Source: Gambelia wislizenii (taxonomy: Eukaryota > Chordata > Lepidosauria > Squamata > Crotaphytidae). Taken from it: 64,000 bases of DNA. The DNA lies in assembly GCA_030847615.1 (NCBI GenBank), contig JAUMIR010000001.1:86973501-87037500 (forward strand), given 5' to 3'. How positions within the stretch are numbered: position 1 is the stretch's first letter; each line of letters opens with the position of its first letter. Of this stretch, positions 1 through 11,450 are shown in pieces. The notes beneath the pieces were generated by a model that was not told where the DNA came from, ran no database searches, and saw only the letters and a program-made list of their open reading frames with translations. The position numbers and the translations under genes are program-made.

Positions 1-561
1 ACTCCAAAGACAGATCAGTGGTGAAGTAGAAAAAGGGTGGTTCAGTCCTCTAGTAGCTCTTGTTCTCCCAGTTGGCAGAAGCCAGAATGCATTTCTTGTC
101 ACTTCTGTGGGTAACTGGTATTTAGAGCATTGTTGTTTCTGGCAGGAAGAAGGGAAACAAGCACTCTGCTCTTGCCAGTTCCCTTGCTGATGATGGAGTC
201 AGGGTGGTCTTCCCCATTGCCATGATGCAGGTCTGGTCCCAGCTTTTGTAGAACTCTGGGCAGACCACCTCAACAGTCTCCCTCAGTGCCAAGTGGCACC
301 CATCTAGCCCTTGGCACCTCTTGTGCCCCCTGGCAGTGATGGTGCTGCAGCTGCCAGTCAGCCCCTCATGAATTAGTCGGCTTCCTTGTCTTGCCATTAT
401 AGCACTCCTTCATGGATGCTAATAGGAGGAGGTGGTGAAGGAACCACCTCATGGGCTATCCTTTTGGTAAACCCATGAAGGACCAAGGACAGTATGGAGG
501 CTGGTGACCACAAAAGCTCCACAATTAAAACTGGTAGAGGGTGACGGTGGTGGGGCTTGTG
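1..561. other. Unassigned intergenic sequence
   Basis: I see no convincing gene or named repeat here. Short open frames exist on both strands but have no recognisable domain, no splice context and no codon bias that I can defend. Confidence 0.4.
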
Positions 562-661
562 GAGCTTGGTAAAGTTACTTTTTTGTACTGCAACTCCCAG
601 AATCCCGCAGTTAAGCAAGACCAAAAAATTACAGTACAAAAAAAGTAACATCCCTGAGCTC
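562..661. mobile_element. Palindromic MITE-like hairpin element
   Basis: The ends fold onto each other. GTTACTTTTTTGTACTG at 574-590 pairs with CAGTACAAAAAAAGTAAC at 632-649, and outer GAGCTT (562-567) and GAGCTC (656-661) extend the pairing. The centre carries a CAACTCCCAGAATCCC motif. Fragments with similar 'ctcccagaat' motifs recur at about 6360-6450, 25340-25400 and 49915-49965, which fits a dispersed non-autonomous DNA element. No transposase is encoded and the superfamily is not assigned. Confidence 0.6.
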
Positions 662-1528
662 TAGGTATCAGAGGCAAGGTATCAAAACTGGGTGCATGAG
701 CTCTGGAAAACCCCTGGTTTGTGACTGAATGCTTGCCGTGATTGCCTCCTTGGGAAGATGTGGTTGTCCTCTCCCTATTACCTTTTGCTCCTCTAGACTG
801 TGGCTGAAGCCAAATTGTCTTTCTCTTCACTTATTGCTGTCCCAGGCAAAGTATGTGCCAGCCATCTTGCAATGTCATTTGAATTACAAATGTGTGACAG
901 ATCAGTTCTAATAAATACATGGAAAATTATAAACACCAAATGTGAGACTTTTTTAAAAGCCTTTGCTTCACTGTAAACGGTACAGCAGTTTGCATGTTTA
1001 AAGTTAGTGGAATCCTATTATAATGGCCAACTATTTCCATTCAGCATGTAAAAGCTGGTGCAGTTTAGTGCTTAGGAGCCTAAAAAAATGAGTAAGATTT
1101 ATGGTTTTCTAAGGAAAGGGATTGTGGGTTTTAGCAGACATATCCATTTTCCCCACAAAACCACTGAATATGATCCTCTCAGGAGACAACCAATTTCCAA
1201 CAAATGTGTGGAATATCATTACTCCAGAAATACGTGAGCATTCCAAACAAGATAATTAGTGGCATATGCTAATCATACATGAACTCAACAGCATACTGTG
1301 GCATATTTAAAATCATCTGGATTTATATTGGAAAGAGTTTGGGATTAAATTGAACAGATTAAACCCTTGGGCTTGTGAAATGGATCCAAGAAGTCTAAAG
1401 GGACCCAAACCTTCCCTGAAGCACACCTAAGGAAATTATTATTGAACGGATAGAGTTCACAGTGCCCTGCCTGCTGCAAAAATTGTAGCTCAGGTCCCAC
1501 TTGTGCTTCAAACTAACTCTGGGCTAGA
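662..1528. other. Unassigned intergenic sequence
   Basis: AT-rich sequence with no recognisable coding or repeat signature. It ends at the target duplication of the LINE-Z copy that follows. Confidence 0.4.
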
Positions 1529-1539
1529 GGGAAAAGAGT

Positions 1540-2055
1540 CTCTCTCTCTGGCTTTTCTTCGCAAACGAAGATTCAGGAAGGACTCATCCCGCGCTTTCTG
1601 CAAGTGCACTGATGACTAAAAAGGCCAATCCGAGATAAACATGTCCGGTTGCAGAAAGCATGGCAGAAGGTCTTCTTGGGTGATGTTTCCGGGTTGTGAT
1701 TCTTTCTGTGTTGTCATTTCTCTTCAAGACTTGTTCGGCGTCAGCTCTCAAATAAGGCTGCAGCATTGTGGATAGTGTGTCTCCATGCCTCCCAATGTGA
1801 GGCCAGGGCGGACCATTGTTGGTGATCAATTTGGCCAAGCCTGAGATGTTGTTTCAGGGAATCCTTGTATCGCTTTTTTGGAGTGCCCTCTTACGCTGAC
1901 CCGTGGCGAGTTCACCATAGAGTACTATTTTGGGGAGGCGATGGTCCTCCATCCTAGAAACATGCCCTGCCCAGTGCAGCTATGTTCTCAATATCATGGC
2001 CTCAATGCTGGTGACCCCTGCTTGCTCAAGGACAGCAGAAAAAGAGAATAGAAAA
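1540..2055 (-). mobile_element. LINE-Z copy 1, 5'-truncated 3' end
   Basis: This copy is on the minus strand, with its 3' end on the left. It is flanked by an 11-bp target duplication GGGAAAAGAGT (1529-1539 and 2056-2066). It holds the end of the LINE's ORF2: a post-RT helical region and a C2HC-type finger seen in conceptual frame, with stops and frameshifts. The 3' end has the short hairpin CTTCGCAAACGAAG (1557-1570) and a GAGAGA tail. About 20 bases at the 5' junction (2036-2055) do not match other copies and may be untemplated filler. Clade not assigned; RTE- or CR1-related groups are possible. Confidence 0.8.
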
Positions 2056-2066
2056 GGGAAAAGAGT

Positions 2067-3569
2067 AAGGGCTGGATTAATACCAGGAGAGAGTAGCAGC
2101 AGCCAAATAACGCAAGAAGAGAAGAGTGACAGCCAAAAAGACTGAGGGCTTCAATGTCTGGTCCATCTAATTATTTCATCAGCAAGCAGAGCAGGACCAT
2201 AGCATTTTGATGCTGAGGTAAAGGGCAATCCTTCTCTACCTCTCTTTCTCTCTGGGCTCTTCTAGATTGGTGGTTGTGCCAATCTGTCCTCCTTAATCCT
2301 CCTAAAACAATAGCCTCCCCACACATACACCATACCCTCCTATATTTTATAGAAGAAATATGGAACACATGTGGCTAAGCAACATCAGTGTGTGATTAAA
2401 AAGGTGTGGCCAGGGGACAAGAGAAGAAATTAATGGGGTAGAATACACAAAACTACTATTTTAAGGAGAGAAACCCTGGGATTTATATGCTGATCTTAGG
2501 AAAATCTTTTTTTAAAAAAAATGGGGGAGCTTCAATTGAGCCTACCTAGAAGGGCAAAATTCCCCCCCCCTCTCATCCCCCACTGCTGAATGAATTGAGT
2601 GTGAACTACTTTTTCACTTTGAGTTCAGTTTGCAGCAGTTGAAGTAAACAGAAGAGTAAGGTGGGAGGAAGAGAAAGAAATCAGGACATTTCAATAGCAG
2701 CTGAGAAAGTAGGACAGCACAGAATTAAGTGAGACAGTCACTGCTAATTAGGACAGTTGGAGGGTATGATGGACTGGTCAGCTTGAGAGCTCAAGTGGAG
2801 AAAAGTTCAAACAATATCCTCCCTTCCTCCCTATCCCAGCTGAACCTTCAAGCCCAGTTGAAACTGTGTGTGAGAGGGCGGGGGGAGGAAGAGATTTTAT
2901 TCTTTCCGAGTACAGAACCAAATGATGTGATTCCTTGACTCCTTGATGATTCCTTGATGATGTACTTCGTCATCACTTGTAAAGATAAACAATTATGCTA
3001 GTTTTCTCCCTGCTGTGGGAGAAAATGAATATACCTCCACAATATTCTCCCTGTATTCAAACATCCCATGTGTTGTAAAGGAATTACTCTGTGGAGAAAA
3101 AAGTGGGTGTTATGACACAATCTCTCACAAGCTTCCTCTTCAACCTGCTACTAATTGGGCTGCTTGGTAGAAGACCTCAGGGAATGAAAGGGAGAAGGCT
3201 AATGACTGCAGTATAGATGGTGGAAAATACAACTCACATCCAACAAGACACAATATAGAGAACCTGTATATTGTTCCTATAAGGTGGCAATACATGCAGC
3301 AAAGAAAGCTGCCTTCTCTGCACACACTGTGTCTGCAAATTCACATCCAGATGAACTATTCAGGGTGGTGAGGGAGGGGTCTAATTCAGGCACTTCCCCC
3401 CAAATCCAGTTCTAGAACCTGAATCCAGTTCTAGATTGCTTTTAACAATCATTCCACAGATTTAGGAGATTATTAGACAAGTGCCCAAAATGTTATTATG
3501 GCACTATATTTTACAGCATTTGTGTTCTGGCACAATGACACATGTTTTCGCATGCTGCCATGATAACAA
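2067..3569. other. Unassigned intergenic sequence
   Basis: No gene is supported. There is a poly-C run near 2563-2572 and A-rich or T-rich runs near 2508-2521. Open frames up to about 70 codons look random. Confidence 0.4.
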
Positions 3570-3571
3570 TA

Positions 3572-3802
3572 CAGTTGTCCCTCCATATCCACGGATTTAG
3601 TATCCATGGATTTAAGTATTCACAGCTTGAAAATATTCTTTAAAAAAATAATAATCTAAAAAGCAAACCTTGATTTTGCCATCTTATATAAGCGATACCA
3701 ATTTGCTATGCCATTGCGTATAATGGGACTTGAGTATTCACAGATTTTGGTATCCACGGGGGGTCCTGGAACCAAACCCTAGTGAATATGAAAGGACAAC
3801 TG
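3572..3802. mobile_element. Tigger/MER2-like non-autonomous DNA transposon
   Basis: This 231-bp element has terminal inverted repeats CAGTTGTCCCTCC... and ...AGGACAACTG. It is flanked by TA dinucleotides (3570-3571 and 3803-3804), the Tc1/mariner-pogo target duplication. The subterminal 'tatccacgg' and 'gtatccacgggg' motifs are typical of the MER2/Tigger pattern. The interior is short and non-coding. The much larger element at 26761-28862 has closely related ends. Confidence 0.8.
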
Positions 3803-3829
3803 TACTCAGATTCTCTGGGGGACATTTAC

Positions 3830-4110
3830 TTCAGCACTAGGCTGACAACTGTCACCCAGAGTACTTTTTCTTCAGCCACCCCCAAATTGTGGAATGACCT
3901 GCCTGAAGGGATTCAACAGCTGAATACACTGTCTGAGTTTGAAACAGCACTGAAGACTAATCTCTTCTGGCAGGCCTAACCAGATAATTTTTAAATGACA
4001 TGTTTTTTAAAATATGAATCGGTTGTTTTAATATGTGTTCTCTTTTAACTGGTGTTATACTCTTTTCACTAGTTACAGAATGTATTTTAATTGGTTTTCT
4101 GTCTTTTCAG
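3830..4110 (+). pseudogene. L2-like LINE, C-terminal ORF2 remnant and 3' UTR
   Basis: Translation of 3830-3979 gives a peptide with the order SATPKLWNDLP, then a FETALKTNLFW stretch. This matches the C-terminal signature of L2/CR1-type ORF2 proteins (PRLWNxLP...FKxxLKTxLF). A stop follows at 3977-3979, then AT-rich 3' UTR-like sequence to about 4110. It begins just inside the 3' side of the Tigger-like element. All upstream RT sequence is missing, so it is a dead 5'-truncated copy. Confidence 0.6.
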
Positions 4111-4444
4111 GTCCCAGATGAGACAGTGAGTAGCAGGCATTGTGATCTCACAGCAGCAAATGTTACAGAAGAGAGCTATGTGCATTTTCATGAGGAGGAA
4201 ACTCACTGGTACAGGCCATACTGGCCCACCAGCTGAAGTCTAGGCACACAGGGAAGCTTTCTGTTCAGAACAGTGTCAGCCAAGGAGAAGTGTTGGCTGA
4301 GCAGGAGAACACAGGATCCTGCTCAGCTGCCTATTGGCCCAGTCATGGTAATCCACGGTAGTAAAGAGAGGGTGTGGCTTCAATAGGCAACCCCTTATGA
4401 ATTGGCTGAGACAATGGCTGAGATCCTAGATCAAGGAGACATAA

Positions 4445-5065
4445 GACATTATCAGATTAGCATCTAAAAATGCTGTAATTCCATGAATAGCGGAGGATAG
4501 CAGAATTCTGAGGACAGTGTAAACATTGTAACACATCGCTGTAATCACACAAAAGAACCGCCATGGAATTCTCACATGCCAACCACTAGTGCTTTAAGAA
4601 TGGGAATTTACTGCCATGGTTTAGCATGGGTGAGATTTTGGCGGTTCTCACAAGAAGATGTGACCGTATTTAAAACTCCAAAAACAACTTAATAAACAAA
4701 GTAAATGAAAACACAAGCACTGAAAAAAACCTAAAAACATGCAAACTAAATGGGACAGTTTATAAAAAGAGCATCTTTTTGTTTTGTTTTCACGTTCTCA
4801 CCCGGACATTTTCTCATTGAGGACCACCCATTAACACACTAATCTCACCAATACAATAGGACATGGTTTCACATGCCATCAATACCGTGAAAAAAGCAAT
4901 ATTGAAGATCTATTCACAGCTTGTTCTGTGAATTAGAAAAAATGTTTTTTTCATAGCTGGAGCATGCTGTAACCACACAAAGATGACAATGTCATGTAAT
5001 AGTGGAATCTCTTCGCACTATTGTGGTGTAATAATCCTGCTATTTTTGCCCCATCTGATAATGTC
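4445..5065. mobile_element. TTATCAGA-group MITE, copy H
   Basis: The ends are a perfect 13-bp inverted repeat: GACATTATCAGAT at 4445-4457 and ATCTGATAATGTC at 5053-5065. The interior has no transposase. It carries the GTTCTCACAAGAAGAT motif near 4653 that recurs inside the other members of the group. Flanking bases (TAA on the left, CCA on the right) do not form a clear target duplication. This is a diverged subfamily of the GGACTTTATCAGAC elements found further on. Confidence 0.7.
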
Positions 5066-5329
5066 CCAAGTGTAACTTTTACACTTACAGAGTTATGCCT
5101 TGGCTGCGCTATGCCAGCTCATTGCAGAAAAACAACATTATACAAACACTGAAGTGCAATGCACATTGAGCAACCACCCCCACCCATTCAGTCAATGCAC
5201 AATGCACCATGTGCAGTGTGAAACATTCAATGTGTAGTGATGTGCAATGCCACTGAGTTTCCTCCAGCTCCTCACGAAGATGCGCATAGCCTGCTACTCA
5301 CTTTCTCATCTGAGGCCTGCTACTCACAG

Positions 5330-5502
5330 TTTCTTCAAAGAAATGCTGCAATGCGGTGTCAGGGATGCCAGTCTGCATTATGTGATGAGACTAGCAAAAT
5401 TGGGTGCTTTGAGTGATTTTTTTTTAAAAGGAGGGATCTGGGGACCATGAAAATGGCCCTGCATGTGGCCCATCAGCTGTACTTTTCCCACCCCTGCAGT
5501 AG
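5330..5502 (-). mobile_element. hAT-like non-autonomous element end, tentative
   Basis: The right edge reads ...tacttttcccacccctgc. Its reverse complement, GCAGGGGTGGGAAAAGTA, resembles Charlie-type hAT termini (CAGGGGTGG...). Similar ends occur near 22150. The other terminus and the 8-bp duplication were not identified, so the extent is approximate. Confidence 0.35.
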
Positions 5503-5538
5503 AGCAATGCCTGCAGTTTTGTGCAATGTTTCTGGAGT

Positions 5539-6110
5539 TGTTGTTGTCGTCGTCATCATCATCATCATCATCTTTATCTATAGCCCGTTTCCCCCCCAAG
5601 GCTGGGTCCCAAAGCGGCTCACAGTTTTAAAAACACACAATTAAAACCCATAAAAAGTGCACATTAAAACAGGATTAAACCAGTTACATCAATAAAACAA
5701 CAACAAAATATTTAAAAGAATAAAATATACTTAAAAGTCTTAAAAACATTTAAAAGAAGATAAAAAGCCCAACCAAAGCCACACAGACCCCTCAGCCTGT
5801 TCTTTAAAAAGCCTGCCTAAATAAAAAGGTTTTGGCCTGAGCTGACTTTCTGCCTGTTTGGATTGCCAAAGTTGTTGCATGGGTTGAAAGAACATGAGCA
5901 CTGAGGCAGCCCATTTACCCAGGCCATCAACTTCCAAGCATTGCTACCACCATTATTCCAACTCAAGAAGATGGAAATGGCAGGGTGTGAGCTTGCTCAG
6001 GAGGAACACCTGGTGGTGGTGAAGGGGCTGCCATCTCCCCAGAATCTGCTGAGTATGGTAACTGTCTCAGTCTTCCTAATGGTAGAGATTTCAGCAGCCA
6101 GCCTGTTCCA
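5539..6110 (-). mobile_element. L2-like LINE/SINE 3' region with (GAT)n tail
   Basis: Read on the minus strand, the segment runs from about 6110 through a peptide remnant of the type 'KPFLFRQAF' (near 5800-5850). It continues through T-rich 3' UTR and the phrase 'gagccgctttgggaccc', and ends in a (GAT)n/(GAC)n/(AAC)n microsatellite at 5539-5575. This organisation is common in degraded L2/CR1-type reptile repeats. The 5' half (5950-6110) is less certain and may be a separate repeat. Confidence 0.5.
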
Positions 6111-7480
6111 TGGCCTAGACATTCCCAACCCAGTACCAATGATTTCAATACCACTGGTTTAGAAGAATCAGTTTAATCAGGATATTTGGTCCTCTTGGTT
6201 TTTTAGTTAACCTTTCAGAAAGCTTTCATGTAAAACCATAAGGGAAGGAAGACCAGAGTCTGTGAATCAATTTGTTCAGTAAATGCTTAAAATACAGGCT
6301 GAGGCCCTATGCACAGCAATGCATACATACCATTCTTTCAATGTGTAAGCCCCATGCTTGGACTGCTGCTCCCAGAATCCAGAATCTGGCATTGCAGTGA
6401 ACACAGTGGCTAGGAGATTCTGGGAGATGTAGTACAAAAATAACTTTTTCAAGCCCTGCTTTCAACTGAAGTTGCACACAGGTAACAGGATGCAGGAATT
6501 CAAACTTCATGGATCGTGTATACTGTATACTATGAAGGAGCTGTGGAAGCTGCATTTGCTTTGGAACCGAAGCAGTGAAATTGGATATTCTAATGCTCTG
6601 ATATCAGTAATAAACACATCCTATTTCTCACTATACAGCCTAAGCAATTACACACTCCAATATCACCATGCACATTTAAGTATATCTAATTTTTTTTTAA
6701 TACACAAACTAGGCGAAGTGATTTTTCAGCATGCGAAATGGTTTAAATGATATGACAGAGAAGCCAGTTTTCATATTTTATTATCAAAAAATACCATGAA
6801 GAGACCATTAAGCATGGTATACCAAGCAGCTTGAAAGAAAATGCAAGTATTAAAAAATTCTTTATCTAAAAGCAGGGTGTCAATATTCCATTCAGCATAT
6901 ATGGAAATAACTGCTGACCATTCCAGGCAATAGTAATTCATTTATTGTTGCTGATGTTTTATCATTAAAGCAAAGTGGAAAAAGAATGGTGAGAGATAGG
7001 ACAAAACAAAATTAATGATGGTGAAACCTGCTTAAAGCTTCCTAGATTTCTTCAGAGGAATAAAACGATAGGATGCAAAAATTTGTTAAAAAATAAGGGG
7101 GCTTACTGGCTTCACCCCAGTGGGCCTTTTGTGGCCCATCCGGAGCCCCGTGTACTTGGTGGCGATCCCCACGGCCAAGTAGCCACCGGCATGGGGGTCG
7201 CTATGTTCCCCTCCCTCTTCCCGGACTGCCTTGTAGGCCGGGAAGAGGGCACGAAAGGGCAGCCAACCCAGGCTGGCCTCCCCTGCTCTAATGGGCTGGT
7301 TTTGGGGAGGAGGCGGGACTTCTGGCTGTAACTTCTGGCATGGTTGGATGACGTGGTCTCTGCATCGGAGGTTAAAATGACAGGATGCAAAGATTTATTT
7401 AAAAATAACTATCAATCCAAGACTCAATATTTTAGTAGTTTCAACAAGATTGACCAGAGAAAGTTAGCCCTCATATGGAA
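6111..7480. other. Unassigned sequence with one hairpin-type repeat fragment
   Basis: Most of this is AT-rich and unremarkable. At about 6350-6460 there is a diverged copy of the 'ctcccagaat ... gattctgggag' palindromic repeat. A GC-richer patch lies at about 7100-7380. I see no coding gene. Confidence 0.4.
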
Positions 7481-7565
7481 AGTGTAGTCCAGTCCTATGG
7501 TCACTATGGAATTTGCTTCCATGGAAGCATGCACAATATTATTGGCTGGAATTCAGGATCAGAGT

Positions 7566-7598
7566 TATGGATGTGTAACCTGGAGTTACACATCCATA
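7566..7598. repeat. Perfect 14-bp inverted repeat (hairpin)
   Basis: TATGGATGTGTAAC at 7566-7579 is followed after 5 bases by its exact reverse complement GTTACACATCCATA at 7585-7598. The short loop makes a stable DNA or RNA hairpin possible. Sequence on either side (about 7497-7860) resembles an unassigned dispersed repeat, so this is probably part of a decayed element. Confidence 0.7.
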
Positions 7599-8446
7599 GT
7601 GGATCTGTATTCATGGTCCTTGTGTAGTCATGATTGTGGCACTACTGCCACAATTGTAACTGCCCCCAACCTACTTTACCAGGCATTGGCCACACTGAGA
7701 GAAGGGGGTCCATTTTACTGATGATTGGGATGTGCACAGATGAATTTTCCACCCTTCTTCCAGTAGCCAGCAAGGCTGCAATGATCAGAAGCAGCCCCTA
7801 TCACAAATCTTTGACACAGCCTCACTAGCTGTTGGGAGGGGAGTGGAAACACCCAATCACCAGCAGTGTTAGTGCCCCTAATGAGCCCCACCTCCAGAAA
7901 CCCCCAAAATTGGCTTATTAATAATTTAGCTTATTCATGTGGTCTTCCATGGGGAAGAGCAGTAAAATACCAGGAGCTCACTGTAAGGATCCCAAAAGGC
8001 ACGTGTTAAACCATGTATCACCCAAAGGAAGGATTGCTGGCTAATTCCAAAATATGATGAAACATAATGAGGTCAAAAGGACATTGTTTGCACATACCCA
8101 AGTGACACACAATTGATCCTGTTATCAATAGATGGAGTAATCCTGTGCCTGAAAGGTATCAAACTCTCCTTCCCAATCACTCAGCCATTAAAGAGGCAGC
8201 TCAAGCCTTTGTAAATTTACTCACTAAGACATTTAAGACAGTTGCAACACATTTGCATTGTCGGACACCTATTGTCAAGACCAGGAGTTTTCCTGGAACT
8301 CATTGTGCAGTCTTTGGAGACTCCTGGAATCTATTGTTTCAACCCATGAAACTTCCTCACCTCAGGGCACATTTTTGGCATAAATACTGGCCAAAAACCA
8401 TGCCTCATTGCACACAGAGTCTCTGCTTGGGGACACTATGTAGATT
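7599..8446. other. Unassigned sequence
   Basis: No recognisable coding sequence. The open frame of about 110 codons near 8145-8483 runs into the MITE remnant that follows and has no domain. Confidence 0.4.
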
Positions 8447-8670
8447 ATCAGATGGGAACAAAAAATGTGTTCCCGTCCCATAATCTCCTTTCCCGCCCCT
8501 CTGCCATCCCAGTCCCGGAACAATTACAAACAGTTTCAGACCTACTTTTAGTGGCATGTTAGGGCAGTCCAGGAGTGAACGGAACTCGAACGGAGCTCCT
8601 TTCACTTCCTGGAAGGAAATCCCACCAGTTCTTGTGAGAAGATGAGAGCTCAGGAAATTAAGAACACGGG
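8447..8670 (-). mobile_element. TTATCAGA-group MITE, truncated copy
   Basis: The left end GATTATCAGATGGGAAC (8447-8463) and the interior follow copy G at 59613-60193 closely: the run of C-rich sequence, the 'aacggagctcc' palindrome near 8588 and 'tcttgtgagaagatg' near 8629. The far terminus is missing, so the copy is broken after about 8670. There is no target duplication. Confidence 0.6.
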
Positions 8671-9764
8671 AGTTATGACAGATTCTAGAACTATTGGAGT
8701 TTAGTTAAAAAGTCCAGACAGACTGTAAAACTGAGGAATAGTAATATGACATTGTCATCACCATCATCAGCAGCAAAGAATATGGTATGACTGGGGACTT
8801 AACTCTTTGAGGTTTCTACCTCCAGCAAAGGTAAAACTTTTTCTTTGGGACTATAATTGGCTGAGTTTAACCTATACAACAACTAAAAGTTTTTCCAAGT
8901 TTAGCAGTACAGAGACTTTTTGAAGAAATTCAGTGTTTTCTGTCTGAGAAAGGAGCCTATGGCTTTACAGGGGACAGAGACACCTTGGATCCCAAGAGGA
9001 GTTACTTTACTGCTACGAATGGAATTTAAATTATTTTGTCCTTTGTCTTGGTTCCCACCTGGCCAAAAAGGGGTGTGGCCTCTGCCTGCATTGTGATCCC
9101 ACCAGACCAACTGGACTACAACAGAAACAACATTTGATACAAAATGTAGGCCTGTGATTCCAACACCATCACTTTTCTTTTCTTCTACTGTATGATTTTT
9201 AAAAAACATCTTTTGCCTGATGAAGAAGCCAGTGGAGCTTTGAAAACTTGCATGAAGGGTTTTGTGCATTTTGGTTGGCCAATAACGGTATCACTCTTTT
9301 GTGGATTTTGTTTTATTAATAATATGGTAGTCATACATAACTTATCTGTAGCACAATCCATAGGGACAGGTTGCGTGTGAAAACTTTTAAGATACATGAA
9401 ATCAGCAAATTGTGCCTGTGATGGTTGACCAATACTTGTGCAACTTTGGTCATTAGGCCCAGTCCTTCACAATTTTTTAATACAACTTTAAATCTGGTTG
9501 TAAATATACGTGACTCTGGGTGACACTTCATTAGTGTGAGCATTTTAAACCCGAGAGATGCAAGAGTTATCCAAGTGGATTAAAGAAGGAAAGCAGGGAG
9601 CACCATGGCTTACAAAAAACAACTTCAGGAAGCAGCTTTCAAAATGTAATTTTAGTTAGTGTTTAATTCTCAAACATATCTTCAGTCACATAATCCAGCC
9701 TAGAAGAGCAGAAAAGCAAAGGCTGTGACTTTGAGACTTTTGAATGATAGAGCAGTCTTCTCCT
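8671..9764. other. Unassigned sequence
   Basis: Mostly AT-rich single-copy-like sequence. The minus-strand frame near 8901-9269 shows no domain. No gene supported. Confidence 0.4.
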
Positions 9765-9880
9765 GCCATGATGCCCTCCAGATACATTGGACTAGAACAC
9801 TTATAATCTAATATAACCAATTGCCATGCTGGCTGGCATGTTGGGAATTGTAGTCCAACCCATCTGGAGGGTGCCAGGGC
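9765..9880. repeat. Palindromic 'gtagtccaac' repeat
   Basis: The stretch 'gccctccagatacattggacta' at the left is mirrored by 'gtagtccaacccatctggagggtgcc' at the right, so the segment folds back on itself. A closely similar foldback lies at 58805-58915. This is a degraded palindromic MITE-type repeat of unknown family. Confidence 0.55.
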
Positions 9881-11007
9881 AAGAAAAATCAATTTACAGA
9901 ATGCCAATGAGTTTAGTCATCACCAGCCTTTTGTGACAGCTCTGTACATCATGAACATTCTTTACTATTTCTGTCTCCTTTGAATTGGCAGCTGTTCATT
10001 ATACAGATGAAAGGATCATATGCTAATCATATTGCTGCTTGTGACTAGATACCCTAGAAAGGGATCTGTCTCTCTGTATGTTTCATATACATCAATTGGG
10101 TGCTTCAGCAAAGAACAGATTATTCCTGTGATGTCCATCTGCATTCAGATGCATGTTGCTGCAGCTGCATATCTTATTTGGATGCCCAAGTATTTCTTTA
10201 TCTTCTTACTCATTTGCTTCCTATAACTTGAGGGTTTTCTGAAGAGGTCCAGTACCTGGACTTGCACTTTCAACAGGACCATAGAAATTATGCAGGTACT
10301 TGTGTCCTGGTGATGAAGACTTGCTCCATAAAGATATGGACAGAGTATGTCCCCATCCATACCAGGGATGTATCACACAAATGTTGGCTTTCAGCTTTCA
10401 TTAAACTCAGTGAGCTTCATAGAATACTCAGACTGTGGTTGCAACCCCCTCTTCTACACAAATATATGATTGGTGAATCTCCTATCATCTCCCTCATTTT
10501 CATAGTTGCATGCAGGGTTTATCTATACAGACTAAATATCCCATATTGCTCCTGTCTCAGATCCCTGCAGTCCATATGATGCCAGGCATTTGCCCCATTC
10601 TGCCCCTGGACAGTCCTTATGATCCACAGGGCAGATATGGGGCTGAGATGGGGGAAGCCAGAGTAGGGCCCGCTAAACAATTTCCAACTGGTTTAATACC
10701 CGGTTTAATATGTTACCAACAGCAAAAACCAGATTGGGCCCTGGGTGTCCACAGGAGCCCATCCAGCATGCTTGTCCTTGCTGTCACCTCATCTCCCTGG
10801 CTCTCCCGGAAGCCAGACAGTGGTCCCTCAGCATGTGACCAAGGCTGCTCATATGCCGGGGTCCTTCTGTCACATGTTGCGGGCCCTTTTCCTGGTTTCT
10901 GAATCAACAGAGAATGTTACATTGGGTACTTACCGTGAAGGTACTTTCTGTAGTTCTAGATGGCAGGACCAATCCGTAAGCATTGGGAACCTAGGACCGC
11001 CCAGTTC
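9881..11007. other. Unassigned sequence
   Basis: No supported gene. A GC-richer patch at about 10560-10900 gives overlapping open frames on both strands, none with a recognisable domain. Confidence 0.4.
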
Positions 11008-11097
11008 AAGCAGGAAGTAGAACAAAGCCTCTTGGGAGAGTTCATCTCTTTGTTCTCCAGTCCTTCTCTCCCACGAGGCCAGTTCTACTTCCTGCTT
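11008..11097. repeat. 16-bp perfect inverted repeat around a 58-bp loop
   Basis: AAGCAGGAAGTAGAAC (11008-11023) and GTTCTACTTCCTGCTT (11082-11097) are exact reverse complements. It may be the inner part of an unidentified foldback element; no target duplication was found. Confidence 0.65.
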
Positions 11098-11139
11098 AGC
11101 CCAGGGAGGCAGGTATCTCAACTCCTCTGGATTGCTGCT

Positions 11140-11450
11140 GCCATTTAAACCTTTTTTCCTTAGACCCCTCCCCCCCTCTGACCCTATTTTCTTCCTTCTT
11201 ACTCTCTCCCCTGTCTACCCTCTGCTCCTCTTCAAAAAAAACCCCCCAAAACCCAACTTCTTCTTCCCCCAAAAAACCAACTTTCCTTTCTTCAGCCGAT
11301 AGCCCCCTCCCCACCTCAAGGTCTCCCTGATTCCCTCACCAGTCTCTCCCTCCTCCCCAGCTGATCACCTCTCTCGCCAGGCTCACTGCTCTCCCTGGTA
11401 GCGCTACCCCCCCCCCCCGCATGCTTCCTCTGCCAGCGCTCCTCTCCAGC
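11140..11450. repeat. Pyrimidine-rich tract with poly-C run
   Basis: About 300 bases are strongly C+T on the plus strand, with A-rich interruptions near 11236-11276 and a run of C at 11406-11419. Such tracts can adopt non-B DNA. It holds no gene. Confidence 0.55.

Noticed and set aside
1584..1838. Repeated peptide ending LAFLVISALAESAG as a small membrane protein family
   Set aside because: It recurs only at LINE-Z 3' ends. The zinc-finger frame of the LINE is offset by one base, so the hydrophobic peptide is a wrong-frame reading.
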